The notes under the pieces: generated by a model | What the model was told of the DNA's origin: nothing | The model's database searches: none | The model's input: the letters and a program-made list of their open reading frames with translations, nothing else | Program-made: the position numbers and the translations under genes | Assembly (NCBI RefSeq): GCF_002288925.2 | Contig: NW_022098004.1 | Coordinates: forward strand, 6,591,759-6,655,758 | Length of the DNA: 64,000 nucleotides | From: Delphinapterus leucas | Lineage: Eukaryota > Chordata > Mammalia > Artiodactyla > Monodontidae | Reading direction: 5' to 3' | Shown here: positions 1 to 10,826 of the stretch, piece by piece | How positions within the stretch are numbered: position 1 is the stretch's first letter | Layout: each line of letters opens with the position of its first letter

Positions 1-379
1 AGCATCATTGCCTGCTCAGTGATCAGAAATGGAACTGTAAAAATAGGGAAAACATGGAAACTCAGAGATAGAGATTTTAAAAGATACATGAAGAGTGAAT
101 ATTCAGGAGTCTGGAGTCATCCATCCACCCATCCATTCATCCATACAAGCAATAACTGATTGAGCTGAGCCCCTCCTATTTATCAGGCACTGCCTGTGCT
201 CAGCGTTGGGGGTGCACAAAGACGGAGGTGCAAGTCTAAAGGCAGAAATTGGAGGTAGTTACAGCAGTAGATGTGCCCTGAAAGGGCTCCCGCGAAGCTG
301 GAACACATGGGTTGGACACGTCGGGGAGACTCATGTAGTGAGCATGATGCATAGGTGACTGTGGACGAGCAACCTGCAC
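1..379. other. Upstream flank of SDR42E1, no gene seen
   Basis: No coding signal is visible. A short degenerate (ATCC)n run lies at about 117-147. The following stretch with 'tatttatcaggcactgcctg' looks like an ancient L2/MIR-type remnant but is too short to name. The sequence becomes CpG-rich only after about 380. Confidence 0.5.
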
Positions 380-740
380 ATCATAGAGATGCCAAGACCT
401 CCGCGCTTCCTAGAGAGGCCCGGAAGTGGAGCCAGGTGGCCGGTCTGACGGCTCCGGCGATCGTGATAGGCCTGGCTTGCAAGTTCTCGAGCAGACCCGG
501 CGTCGCTGTCGTTTTCTGGTACTGTGAGTGGGCCTGGGGAGGGGGGTCCGGTCCTCCGCGGGGACCTGGGCTCGGCTGGCGGGGGCGCTCAGGCTCGCAC
601 GGGCGTCGGGGCCCGCGGACGGCGACCCCGTCCGTACCTGCGCCGGGTGGCAGCCCAGGTGGGACGAGCCCACTGGCTTCTGGTACGGGGCGCGGTCGTG
701 AGTGATGATGACCGAAGTCCTCCCCTCTCTCGGATTCCAA
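380..740 (+). promoter_or_regulatory. SDR42E1: CpG-rich candidate promoter of SDR42E1
   Basis: This is the most CpG-dense non-repeat block in the left half of the window. It contains a textbook ETS/GABP-type site, CCGGAAGTG, at 420-428, and many CGs on both sides. It lies upstream of, and on the same strand as, the SDR42E1 coding exons, whose first coding exon begins with a splice acceptor and so needs an upstream 5' exon. No TATA box is evident. That it is the SDR42E1 promoter is inferred from position. It could also serve a divergent transcript on the minus strand. Confidence 0.55.
430..523 (+). other. SDR42E1: Candidate non-coding exon 1 of SDR42E1
   Basis: A strong splice donor, ACT|GTGAGTGGG, lies at 523/524 inside the CpG-rich block. 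It would join the acceptor at 8597/8598 that precedes the first coding exon. The 5' boundary given is arbitrary because no transcription start can be read from sequence. A non-coding first exon agrees with the gene structure known in other mammals. Confidence 0.4.
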
Positions 741-814
741 GGAGTGGGGCTCAGCGTGGCTTTCTAGAATGTCGCGAAGGTCTAAAGCACAGGCTAGCTT
801 CTTTTTCTCGTTTT

Positions 815-1026
815 CTTTTTTCTTTTTTTTTTTTGCGGTACGCGGGCCTCTCACTGTTGTGGCCTGTCTCGTTGCGGAGCACAGGCTCCGGACGCGCAGG
901 CTCAGCGGCCATGGCTCACGGGCCCAGCCGCTCCGCGGCATGTGGGATCTTCCCGGACCGGGGCACGAACCCGCGTCCCCTGCATCGGCAGGCGGACTCT
1001 CAACCACTGCGCCACCAAGGAAGCCC
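815..1026 (-). mobile_element. CHR-type SINE, short form
   Basis: Read on the minus strand, this has the tRNA-derived head ending in the canonical GGCTTCC..TGG start at about 1026, a body of about 200 bp and a poly(A) tail (plus-strand T run, about 809-834). The pyrimidine-rich TCGTTTTCTTTT appears on both sides, consistent with a target-site duplication. Open frames here are repeat artefacts. Confidence 0.85.
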
Positions 1027-1455
1027 TCGTTTTCTTTTCTTTTTTTTTTTTTTTAAAGATATCTGGGCCCCAAGCTCAGAGCTTTCAACAAGCATCTGTA
1101 TCGAGCTAGACTTGATTCACATTTTTAATTTTCATCGCACTTTGGGGGTAAAGATTACCTTCTCTTGATGACAAATGATTCTGGTTTTCCATTTAAGTGG
1201 CCATGTAAGGTTACCATTTAAAATGAACGTATTTATTGTTAAAAGATAAGTAGTTTTAAATGAAACACAATAGGGAAGACATAGTACCAGAGATACCAGG
1301 TGTGACAGAAATTATGAACGTGGGAAGTGCACAACACTGCATTGTCCCAAGCCACCTGGGGACTCCTACGGACCTGGCTTCAAGTCCTAGGTCCAGCTCA
1401 GCCACTGACACCAGCATAATTTGTGGACCAGTTTGTTTGTTTGTTTGTTTTTAAA

Positions 1456-1957
1456 AGATTTTTTTCCAACTTTACTAGGATATAATTGACGTATAACATT
1501 GTGTAATTTTAAGGTGTACAGTGTGATGACTTGTTACGCCTATATATCGTGAAATAATAACCACAATAAGGTTAGTTAACATCTCCATCACCTCACAGAA
1601 TTACAGTTTTTTTGTGTGTATGGTGAAAACTTTAAAGATCTACTCCTTTAGCAACTTTCAAGCATGTAATACAGTATCATTAAATATGGTCCCCATGCTG
1701 TATGTTAGATCCCCAGAACTTAATTCTTAGACCCTTTGACCAACATTTCCTCATTTCCCCCATCCCGAAGCCCCTGGCTGCTCTCTGTTTCTAGAGTTCA
1801 GCTTTTTTAAGGTCCTTTGTATAAATGATATCATGCAGTATTTGTCTTTGACTTATTTCACTTAGCACAGTGCCCTCAAGGTCCATTTGTGTTGTCACTA
1901 ATGGTAGGATTTCCTTCCCTTTTCAATAGCTGAATAATATTTCATTGTGTGTGTGTG

Positions 1958-2003
<46 letters not shown>

Positions 2004-2150
2004 ACATTTCCTTTATCCATTCATCCATTAATGGGAACTTAGGTTGTTTCTGTGACTTAGCGATTGTGAATAATGCTGCAGTGAATATGGGGGTGCAGGT
2101 ACCTTTTCCAGATAGTGATTTCATTTACTTTGGATATATTTATGCGTAGG
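1456..2150 (-). mobile_element. LINE-1 3' fragment, antisense
   Basis: The plus strand is the complement of LINE-1 3' UTR and the end of ORF2. It includes the typical 'ataattgacgtataacatt' segment and, on the minus strand, the ORF2 C-terminal motif around [10 protein letters not shown] dinucleotide repeat (1946-2003) has expanded inside it. It is old and not intact. Confidence 0.75.
1946..2003. repeat. (TG)n-TATA-(CA)n microsatellite
   Basis: A TG run changes to a CA run through a TATATA centre at 1960/1961. Bases 1946-1975 form a perfect 30-bp palindrome, followed by further CA units to about 2003. Confidence 0.9.
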
Positions 2151-2295
2151 CAAGGTTCTTAACCTCTAAGCCTTTTCCTCATATCTGAAAAGCTGAGGAT
2201 AATAACTACCTCAGAAGATTGTCCTGAGGCTTCAGTGGTAAACCTTAAAGCACCTAGCCCATAATAACTAATAAATATAGCCATAGTTGTTATTT
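2150..2295 (+). repeat. MIR remnant
   Basis: It matches the order of MIR-like motifs, 'gttcttaacctctaagcc', 'ctgaggataataactacctc' and a terminal 'taataaata', in degenerate form. Confidence 0.55.
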
Positions 2296-2297
2296 TC

Positions 2298-2405
2298 ATT
2301 TTAGCAAGGAGGAAACAGGATCAGAGAGGTTCAGTGACTTTGCCAGGGTCACACAGGGAATTGGTGGGAGAACCAAGTCTAGGACCCAGATTTTCTGATA
2401 TCTAA
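2298..2405 (-). repeat. MIR-type remnant, antisense
   Basis: It contains the reverse-strand signature 'cagagaggttcagtgac..tgccagggtcacacagg', which is typical of the complement of MIR elements. Confidence 0.55.
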
Positions 2406-2599
2406 CCTAGGAAGCTTAACCCTGCCTCCAAACTCTACCTCATGGGAGGGGATGGGGCGCCTCCTGCCTCCCCGCTGGAAATTGGAAGGACTCCTATCAG
2501 GTTGCAGAATATGTTAGCTGTTAAAGCCCCTACAGGACTCTGGTCAGCACTGACTTGGCTGCTTCAGGTCAGGGACTCTGCACAGCCCCGAGTGCTTGT

Positions 2600-2806
2600 T
2601 GTGGTTGAGGCGTAAGCTGTGGAGTCAGACGCACCTGGGTTCCAGTAGGTACAGCTCCCTGCTCCCCCATCTACTAGCTGCAGTAAATGGGATTAAGCAA
2701 TTAGTACTCGCCTCAGAGGGTTGTTAGGAGCGTCAAGGGAAATGATTTGTGGGGAAGGCCTAGCGTGATGCCTGGCACACAGTAAGTGCTTAATAAATGC
2801 CAGATG
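2600..2806 (+). repeat. MIR element
   Basis: It shows 'tgtggagtcagacgcacctgg' near the start, 'gagggttgttaggag' in the middle, and ends with 'gcctggcacacagtaagtgc' and 'ttaataaatgcc', which is the MIR core and 3' end in order. Confidence 0.75.
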
Positions 2807-5052
2807 ACAGTACTTTGATGTGTTGAAGTGGCAGGCATGCTGACCTAGAGGGGAGGAAGCACAAGTGTAGTACTTGCAGGTACAGCAGAAAATGGCATTT
2901 GAAAAGTTTGCAGAGCATTCCCTGCATTTGGATTTACCGGGTGTGTGATCCACCAAATACTTCTCGTTCCTGCAGACATTCCTGGGGAAGTGGCCTAGGC
3001 CTGTATGGAGTTTATGTGGTTGTTTGGGAAGCAGGTGGGCAATACCAATTATAAAATTATGTAATTACTTTTATCATAAGCATCATGAATAATTGCAAGG
3101 ATCTTTTGTGCAGCAAATATCTAGGCAAAAGGAGTTTGAGTGGGTAGCTGGATGAGAAGATAAGGTGATGAGAATTAGCTTCCCTGCCCACCGTCAGTTG
3201 TATTCAAAACTGTGTGTGCAAATACCACTGTTTGTCATGAGTATATCAACCTTCCGCTTAATGCTGTGCCCTTAGTTTTCTTCCCAAATGCATTTGGCCT
3301 TTTAGGTTTTGCACCTCACATCCTTTTACCTGTATCAGGGTGACTCTCCTTATTGTTTCTAACTTCTTCATCTTTATGGCCTTGACTGCTTTGTATTGAA
3401 CACAAATAACTTTCAGATCACATATGGAATTTCAACAGCACCATTTCTAAGCCCTCTAGTCTCAATATACTTTCCTGGTCTCAATCCAGTAAGAACACAG
3501 TTACCTTTTGCCTCTGGTCAGTACTTGGGCAGTAATTTAAAACACACCATCAAAGGGTTAAACTACCTGGAGATATTTTTATCTGCCTTAAAGTAAATAC
3601 AGTAAATTTTTGTTTTTATGAAAGCCATCTTCAATTCTGCTCTCTGTTCCGTACTCTAGTGGCACCTAGGTTTGTATATTGCATTATAATACCGGAGAGT
3701 TAGTGGCATCGTCCTGTTGAACCCTGGAGATGAAGGAACTGTGTGCATAAGTTAAGGTTCTTATTACTGATCCTTCGCAGTTAATTAGGTCTTTGTAAAT
3801 CTAAAGTACTCCCAGTCATTTTTATGAGTTTCTTCTCATAATTTCCCTGTGAGATGTCAATTTTATTACCCTCGTTCTATCTTAGTATTATCAAGGGGTC
3901 AGGCAGATTTTAAATTTCATTTCTTCTTGTTTGTAATTAAGATTCCTTTTTTTGGATCGTGTGCTTAACCTTAACCTGTATCTACTAAAATGACGGCTCA
4001 GATCACATGTGACCCTCCCCCCCACCCAGAGGGAAGCAACTACTGAACAAAGCCACGTTTTGGAAGAGCCTTAAAGAAACTGAGATTATAAACACTGGTC
4101 TGAGTACCCAGCCCTAGAAGGAATCAGGTGGAAACTAATAAAACAGAAGCCATGAAATATGAAAAATCAGGCAGCTGATTGAGAGAAAACTGTGTACACT
4201 CTCCTTCTCCCCGCTGGCTTAGTGTTCGTGGGAATTTCTTTTGGTTGCCTGCAAAATGTGTTTGCAGCGATTTTTCTGTGCTCGTTGACGCAGGGAACCA
4301 GGAAAGGAGGAGGTGGCCTCTGGGTGATACCGTTTGTTAATGGCTGGTCATCTGCGAAGGTTGCAGGCTTCTTTCATTGCTGTTTGTCTTGTGAAATGAT
4401 TACGTTTTCCTTACTCGTCACCACGCGTCTGACCCTGCAGATCAGGTCAGTTACACCAGTTCTTGCCCCAGATCATTCTGGAACGAGTTGGAAGGTAATG
4501 AGGAGTAGCATGAATAGGCCTGACAGGTACCCTGAAGCATTGATAATTTAACTTGTACATTCCTGGCGTGATTAATGTGCACATGAGCCATGACTGACCT
4601 GTGGTCTTATGACTGGACTGGAATGTGCAGTTTTAAAAAACAAAGGACAATGAAAGATTAGGAAGAATTTCTGTTGGAAAATTTTTAACTGGACCCTTTG
4701 AGGCCTTGTCCATTTTCTGATTTCCTTACAGAGGAATTCTTGTGGAGATGCTAAGAATATGTTAACCTTTTTTATCTGGCATCCTCTTAACGAAAACCCT
4801 GTTAACCAAACAGAGCAGTTTTAAAACCCATGTGGGCTGTTTCGGTTAATGACATCACCTTCCTCACACTTCAGCCGGGCCCCGCCTGTTGCCGCCGCCT
4901 CATCCTAATTTCAGTTGAGCACCCTGGCATTTCACCCTCATCGGCCCTTGCCTAGACTCTTTCATCCTCCAGGGAAAGCTTAATCTTTCACAAGGACCAA
5001 AGTGAGCCCGATGTTCCGTAAACGTACCAAGACCCTCTGTTGTCTAGAGCAG

Positions 5053-5250
5053 CGGTCCCCAGCCTTTTTGGCACCAGGGACCGGTTTCGTGGAAGACCAT
5101 TCTTCCACGGACTGGGGACCGGGGGCGGGGGCGATGGTTCAGGCGGTAACGCGGGCGATGGGGAGCCGCAGATGAAGCTCCGCCCGCCCGCCGGCCGCTC
5201 ACCTCCTGCAGTGCGGCCCGGTTCCTAACAGGCCATGGACCGGTCTATAG
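5053..5250 (+). mobile_element. DNA-transposon-like interspersed repeat
   Basis: It starts GCGGTCCCCAGCCTTTTTGG and ends near 'aacaggccatggaccggt', a common mammalian interspersed repeat with inverted GGTCCCC/GGGGACC-type ends. The interior is GC-rich. I do not name the family with certainty. A short direct repeat, 'ggtctatagaatag', flanks the right end. Confidence 0.55.
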
Positions 5251-5429
5251 AATAGGGAACCCCTGGTCTATAGAATAGAGTTCAGGCTCCCCCAAAGGGG
5301 ATGCCAAGCTGTCTCCAAGCCGACTCCAGCCATCTTTCCGCCCTAAATCACCAGCCACACACTTCGGCTTCAGTTTGCACGCCCCGTATCGGTTGCCCAA
5401 CACAAGCCCACCCTGTTGCTCTTCTGTTC

Positions 5430-5742
5430 ATGTGTTTTGCCCCCTCAGCCTGTAGTAGCCCTCTGCCTAGCCTCAGCCTGCCTCCGTCCTCCCGTTGTCC
5501 CTGGTCCGCTCTAGTGCTTACTCTTCAGTGAGGTCTTCTCGGACCTGCCCTTCAGAATCAACATATCCCATCTCCCTTCGACCTCGGTGCCCCCACGTCA
5601 CCTGGTTTATACCGACATTGCAGTAATCTTGGTTTCTCCTTTTTGCCATGTACTTTAGGTATTTGTAGAAGCTTCTCTCCTCCAGCATAAGCTCCAGAAT
5701 GCAGGAATTCTGTCTCATTTTGCTTTATGTCATTTTCACGCC
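5430..5742 (+). repeat. L2 3' remnant
   Basis: It has the degenerate L2 3' region order: leucine/proline-rich ORF tail, 'gtgaggtcttctcggacctg', then 'ctccagaatgcaggaattctgtc'. It is ancient and non-functional. Confidence 0.55.
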
Positions 5743-6236
5743 AGAACTTTTATTTTTAAGAGATGTTAAATTAAAATGGCAACATTGATTGGCATACATA
5801 ATAACGACTCTTAGACACTGCAGTGCCCTGCATAATTTGTGCCCATCATCATTTTACTAAATTGCATGTATTATTTCACAGTGTTCAAAATCATCCATAA
5901 GCAACAAATACTTGTGAGTATCTACTGTCTCTGAGGTTCTGGTGGGAACACGCCAGTGAGAAAGGCTGAAGGTCTCGGTTCTCATGGCACCTATGTTCTG
6001 TTGGAAGGAGATCGGTAGTCAAAAAGGAAACAAATAAATTTAGATAGTGAAATGTGCGATGGAGAAAACAGAGCAGCGTTTAGATAAGGGAGAGCTCTTC
6101 AGGAAGGGGTAATCAGAAACACCTCTTTGCGTTGAGTAAGTGGCCCTTGAGCAGACCTAAATATTGAGAAGGATGCAGCCAGGCGAAGATCTGGTGCAGA
6201 GGTGGTTCACCAGAGGTGAAGCAAGAAGTGTGTATA

Positions 6237-6443
6237 GGGACTGCCCTGGTGGCTTAGTGGTTGAGAGTCCACCTGCCGATGCAGGGGACATGGGTTCGTG
6301 CCCCGGTCCGGGAAGATCCCACATGCCGCGGAGTGGCTGGGCCCGTGAGCCATGGCCACTGAGCCTGCGCGTCCGGAGCCTGTGCTCTGCAACGGGAGAG
6401 GCCACAGCAGTGAGAGGCCCGCGTACCGCAAAAAAAAAAAAAA
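6237..6443 (+). mobile_element. CHR-type SINE, short form, with target-site duplication
   Basis: It has the tRNA-derived head (GGACTGCCCTGGTGGC), the B-box-like GGTTCGTGCCCC and an A14 tail. It is bounded by near-identical repeats AAGAAGTGTGTATAG (6223-6237) and AAGAAGTGTGTGTAG (6442-6456). It is inserted in an older dispersed repeat (5870-6220). Confidence 0.92.
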
Positions 6444-7169
6444 GAAGTGTGTGTAGACCTCAGGGCACAGATGAGCTTGGCATCTTCAAAAAAGGGGGAA
6501 AGTTCAGGTGGCTGGAGGGTAGAATACCAGTGGTGGAAGAGTGAGCTGAAGTCAGAGAAGGAGGTTGCCACCAGGTCATGATGGTGACAGTAAGAAGTCT
6601 GGGTTGAAATGTCAGTGACTGACATCTTTTGTGTTTGGAAGCAGCATCTGTTAACAAAGTCACGTGATTACGTTAAATGATAGAATTGACTACAGCAAGT
6701 TTTATGGCTACTCCAAATCCAAGTGGGAGTGTTCTGCACTCCGAAAATAATAGAAACATAAGGTCACTGTTGGGTATATTAAAGGGACACCGGGACGTTC
6801 ATTCTTTACGGATTTTCTTGTAAGCACAGCAGTGGCAATTGCTTTGTCAAACCTTGGGACTCCATCAGCCATCCTCCACATCATTTTGCTCAGTTTTCCT
6901 AATATTTCTCAGTCTTCTGCATACCCTCAAGCCACTGAGACAGTCACTTGCTGAATCTTGTCTTCAGCTGTCACACCAACTGGTTTCTGCCTGAATGATC
7001 TGATTGGCTTTCCCGGCACTCAGATCTCCTTAGTAGAGTTTTCCAGAAGAACCCAACAAACTTTTTGTAACCCTGTGCTTTTGAGAGACCTAATCATGGT
7101 ATGTGGGAATGTAAGAGAAAAATCAAATCCCCAGACTGTAGAGCCTGAAGAAAAGAAAATTCAAGAAGT

Positions 7170-7330
7170 GACATCCGTGGAGCACCTGCACTATGTCAGG
7201 CATTTTTCATACACTACCCCATTTGGTCTCCATAAGCCTGTGAGCTTATCATTAGCTCCGCTTTTTAGATGCAAACAACAGGCAAAGAGAGATGAGCTTG
7301 TCCAAGTGATAGGGCTCTTGGTTGCTTGCA
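7170..7330 (-). repeat. MIR-like ancient repeat, antisense
   Basis: It has degenerate 'gcacctgcactatgtcaggc' and 'ataagcctgtgagcttatcatt' segments that fit a MIR/MIR3-type element. This is a weak call based on motif order only. Confidence 0.35.
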
Positions 7331-7377
7331 GTCTCCCTGTCTAACCGCACCGCTGAGTGTCTCCAGTGACTTGAGTG

Positions 7378-7379
7378 AG

Positions 7380-7412
<33 letters not shown>
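7378..7412. repeat. (GT)n microsatellite
   Basis: Pure GT units grade into GTAT units. This is a simple sequence repeat. Confidence 0.9.
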
Positions 7413-7740
7413 TCCCAACACATTTGAGGACCCGCATGCCTCCTGTTCCATTTCTTCTTAAGTGGAAAGAGTTGAGTGGCCCGCTTTTTGCTTGTTCTGT
7501 TTTGTTTTTGAGAGAAAGGGCTCTTGGAGCCTTGAGAAAATAATAAAAATATAAAAATAATTATTATTTTAGCATAGAAGAGGAGGGAGGGAGAAGCAAG
7601 ATCCCCATAGGTATTGAGCACATGCTGTACTTAGAAGATTTCCTGGGTGGGGGAACATGGTTTGCTACACAAAGGATGTTTTTGTCCCCCCCCCCACCTT
7701 TTTTTTTTTTTTATATATAGGGTTAATAAAACACCAGTAT

Positions 7741-8100
7741 TTTTTTAAAATAAATAAATAAATTTATTTATTTTTGGCTGCATTGGGTCTTCATTGCTGC
7801 ACGCAGGCTTTCTCTAGTTGCGGCAAGCGGGGGCTACTCTTGCGGTGCGCGGGCTTCTCATTGCGGTGGCTTCTCTTGTTGCAGAGCACGGGCTCTAGGC
7901 GCATGGGCTTCAGTAGTTGTGGCTCGCAGGCTCAGTAGTTGTGGCTCACGGGCTCAGTTGTTGTGGCACACGGGCTCAGTAGTTGTGGCGCACGGGCTTA
8001 GTTGCTCCGTGGCATGTGCGATCTTCCCGGGCCAGGGCTTGAACCCATGTCCCCTGTATTGGCAGGAGGATTCTTAACCATGGCACCACAAGGGAAGTCC
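7741..8100 (-). mobile_element. CHR-type SINE, long form, with target-site duplication
   Basis: On the minus strand it begins GGACTTCCCTTGTGG, contains tandem 'ctcagtagttgtgg' units (plus-strand view) and ends in an A/T-rich (AAAT)n tail. It is flanked by the direct repeat AAAACACCAGTAT at 7728-7740 and 8101-8113. Confidence 0.92.
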
Positions 8101-8254
8101 CAAAACACCAGTATTAAACTGTGCTGTAGTGTGCTGTTTAAAAACAAAGATGTTGGAAATTGCTTTAAATTTCTGTCCTGGATTTTTTTCTGGTGTGTGG
8201 GGAAAATGCCTCTCCCTACCAAATGTGAACGACTTCTTTTCCAAAAGGCTCTAA

Positions 8255-8480
8255 TTTTCTGAGGATTCAGAATAAATGCCTTACATTTGGGGAGTGCTTT
8301 GTGGTTTTCAAAGCACTCCCATGTACGTTATCTTATTTAACCTTCACATTGACCTTGCCAGGCAGTCAGGGCAGATATTACTGTTCCCATGATTCATAGG
8401 TAGAAATGTGAAGCCCAAGAAGAGAAAGGAGGGGTGTGGGGAGGAGTTGGTTAATGTCACAAAGCCATGACGGGAACCCA
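8255..8480 (-). repeat. MIR-like ancient repeat, antisense
   Basis: It contains the characteristic 'gttatcttatttaaccttcacattgacc' type region (16 bases of it are closely MIR-like) and 'aatgtcacaaagccatgacggg'. A perfect 12-bp inverted repeat lies inside it (8290-8320). Confidence 0.45.
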
Positions 8481-8597
8481 GGTCTTAGCTTTTCTTTCTA
8501 CTCGAGCGATTGCCTTTTTGTTTTTGTTAACCCCACATGAGGGACAATCACATTTACGTCTGGATCAGTAACAGTGATGCGTACTGCTTTCTTATAG

Positions 8598-8690
8598 GTC
8601 CAGTTATCCTTGACTGCCATATATGGATTCCCAGAACTCTCTGAAGGAAACAGTCCTCGTTACGGGAGGAGGTGGCTATTTTGGCTTCCG
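8598..8690 (+). CDS. SDR42E1: SDR42E1 first coding exon
   Basis: The acceptor is a pyrimidine-rich CTTTCTTATAG ending at 8597. Bases 8598-8622 are 5' UTR and the coding part is 8623-8690 (22 codons plus two bases of Arg23). It holds the whole glycine-rich nucleotide-binding loop. It is too short to show as a long open frame, and in the other frames the sequence reads on into the intron. Confidence 0.93.
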
Positions 8691-10374
8691 GTCAGTGCAT
8701 CTGCAAAATCTGTCCATGGAGTTATTTTATTAGTAGTTGCTGGGAAAAGTATAGCTTTCAGCTCACACTAATGCGGTGTAGACTTTTACTTGTTTGTATA
8801 GTGTTAAACCAGGAAAAAACCGTGTTGCCCACAGCTCAGATACTGAAATGGAGAACTACAGGTACATGCTGCTTTAAGAAAAATTCTTTATAAAGCCATT
8901 GAATTCGGGAGGGGAGATATGCACACTACCGAAAACAGTTTAACATAATCGCTGTTTTTTCACAATTACCTTATCATTCATAAATATTCTGAAGAATAGA
9001 TGGTGGGTCCTAGAATGGGGGGTGGGGGAATGTAACATGTAGACATCACCGTCTTTGAAGATAAAGCCTCTCTCATTTTAATTTAAGTGAATGTGAAGAT
9101 TCTCATTTTTGAATATTTGCATAAGTAAGACTTGTACCAGTGAACATGTAAAGTGAGGAGCTCAGGATAAGCCAAGATGACTGGGAAAATTATTTTACAC
9201 ACTTTTCCTAGGCACAGCTTAATAGTGATTTGATCTAACTTTTACTCTTGCTTGTTTCAGCCTAGGCTGTGCTCTGAACCAGAAGGGAGTCCGTGTGATT
9301 CTGTTTGACATCAGCAGCCCTGCTCAAACCATTCCAGAAGGAATCAAGTTTATCCACGGAGACATCCGCCACCTCTCTGACATAGAGAAAGCCTTCCAGG
9401 ATGTGGATGTCGCTTGTGTGTTCCATATTGCCTCTTACGGTATGTCAGGGCGCGAGCAACTGAATCGAAACCTGATTGAAGAAGTGAACGTGGGGGGCAC
9501 AGACAACATCCTCCAGGCTTGCAGGAGGCGAGGGGTGCCAAGGTTAGTTTATACGAGCACCTTCAATGTCATCTTCGGAGGTCAAGTTATCAGAAATGGA
9601 GATGAATCTCTGCCTTACCTACCTCTTCACCTCCATCCTGATCACTACTCTCGGACCAAATCTGTTGCAGAGAAGAAGGTGCTGGAGGCCAATGGTACAG
9701 CCCTGGAAAGGAGTGATGGGGTCTTGAGAACCTGTGCTCTGAGGCCGGCTGGCATCTATGGGCCTGGAGAACAGAGGCACCTCCCCAGGATAGTAAGCTA
9801 CATTGAGAAGGGCCTGTTCAAGTTTGTGTACGGAGACCCCAAGAGTCTGGTTGAATTTGTCCATGTGGATAACTTGGTGCAGGCTCACATTCTGGCTTCA
9901 GTGGCCCTGAAAGCTGACAAGGGCCACATTGCCTCTGGGCAGCCCTACTTCATCTCAGATGGAAGACCTGTGAACAACTTTGAGTTCTTCCGGCCTTTGG
10001 TTGAGGGCCTGGGCTACAAGTTCCCATCCATCCGCCTGCCCTTGACTCTCATCTACTACTTTGCTTTCCTAACCGAGACGGCCCACTTCATTCTGGGTCG
10101 ACTGTACAACTTCCAGCCCTTCCTCACCCGCACCGAAGTTTACAAAACCGGCGTCACACATTACTTTAGCCTAGAGAAAGCCAAGAAGGAGCTAGGTTAT
10201 GAGGCTCAGCCATTTGACCTCCAGGAAGTAGTAGAATGGTTTAAAGCCCATGGTCATGGCAGAAGTCCTGGAAGTCGTGACTCTGAGTGTCTTGTTTGGG
10301 ATGGGCTGTTGGTCGTACTCTTGGTTATAGCAGTTCTCGCATGGCTGCCGCCTTCTGTGATTCTGTCAGTGTGA
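8623..10374 (+). CDS. SDR42E1: SDR42E1: short-chain dehydrogenase/reductase family 42E member 1 (two coding exons)
   Basis: The coding exons are 8623-8690 and 9261-10374. The donor is CCG|GTCAGT and the acceptor TTGTTTCAG|CCTAGG. They join in frame to 393 codons plus stop, the length known for mammalian SDR42E1. The ATG at 8623 starts MDSQNSLKETVLVTGGGGYF. The Rossmann motif TGGGGYFG is at residues 14-21. The catalytic set is Ser122 (YTST), Tyr152 and Lys156 (YSRTK), all intact. Residues ~366-387 (GLLVVLLVIAVLAWL core) form a C-terminal membrane helix, so the enzyme is probably membrane-anchored. It belongs to the 3-beta-HSD-like extended SDRs and is thought to use NAD(P)(H). A steroid or sterol-like substrate is plausible but not shown by the sequence. 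The gene is intact here and converges with PLCG2. The recognition is from family knowledge of the protein, with no frameshift or missing motif. Confidence 0.97.
8691..9260 (+). other. SDR42E1: SDR42E1 intron 2
   Basis: A 570-bp phase-2 intron with GT..AG ends, AT-rich, with no recognised repeat. Confidence 0.9.
9261..10374 (+). CDS. SDR42E1: SDR42E1 main coding exon
   Basis: It completes Arg23 and encodes residues 24-393 without interruption. This covers the beta-2 acidic residue (LFDIS, Asp39), the catalytic Ser/Tyr/Lys, the substrate domain (YGDPKSLVEFVHVDN) and the C-terminal membrane helix. The stop TGA is at 10372-10374. Confidence 0.96.
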
Positions 10375-10439
10375 AGGAGGAGCTAGAAATAAGGAGCTGA
10401 TCACACTTGCTGAGATGGTTTTCAAGAAACACAGGTTTC

Positions 10440-10792
10440 GGACTTGGTGGCACAGTGGTAAAGAATCCGCCTGCCAATGCAGGGGACATGGGTTCAAGCC
10501 CTTGTCCAGGAATATCCCACATGCCGCAGAGCAACTAAGCCCGTGTGCCACAACTACTGAGCCTGCGCTCTAGAGCCCTCGAGCCACAACTGCTGAGCCC
10601 GCGTGCCACAACTACTGAAGCCCCTGCGCCTAGAGCCCGTGCTCCGCATCAAGAGAAGCCACCACAGTGAGAAGCCCGCACACTGCAACAAAGAGCAGCC
10701 CCCGCTCGCCGCAACTAGAGAAAGCCTGCGCACAGCAACGAAGACCCAACACAGCAAAAATAAATAAATAAATTTATAGGAAAAAAAAAACC
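10440..10792 (+). mobile_element. CHR-type SINE, long form, in SDR42E1 3' UTR
   Basis: It has a diverged head (GGACTTGGTGGCACAGTGG), tandem 'ccacaactactgag' units and a tail of (AAAT)n then A10. CACAGGTTT occurs on both sides (about 10431 and 10795), consistent with a target-site duplication. It starts about 65 bp after the SDR42E1 stop codon. Confidence 0.9.
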
Positions 10793-10805
10793 ACACAGGT
10801 TTGAA

Positions 10806-10826
10806 AAATAGATAGATAGATAGATA
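10806..10826. repeat. (ATAG)n microsatellite
   Basis: About five GATA units occur directly after the SINE. Confidence 0.8.

Larger units (their letters stand above)
524..8597 (+). other. SDR42E1: SDR42E1 intron 1 (inferred), repeat-filled
   Basis: This interval lies between the candidate exon 1 donor and the acceptor (tttcttatag) before the coding exon. It contains three CHR SINEs, an antisense LINE-1 piece, MIR and L2 remnants and a DNA-transposon-like repeat, all listed separately. The stretches 2810-5035 and 6460-7170 show no recognisable element and no credible exon. Short open frames there, such as one of 119 codons at 4192-4551, have no family resemblance that I recognise. Confidence 0.45.

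Noticed and set aside
355..1168. Overlapping open frames of 95-214 codons on both strands
   Set aside because: They run through the CpG-rich promoter and a CHR SINE. The peptides repeat at every other SINE copy, so they are repeat and composition artefacts.
4192..4551. 119-codon open frame in SDR42E1 intron 1
   Set aside because: No start context, splice partners or family similarity I could recognise. Length is within chance for 64 kb.
6237..6443. tRNA-like A and B boxes in the SINE head
   Set aside because: The promoter-like boxes belong to tRNA-derived SINEs. No complete cloverleaf or anticodon arm is present, so no tRNA gene is called here or in the other SINEs.
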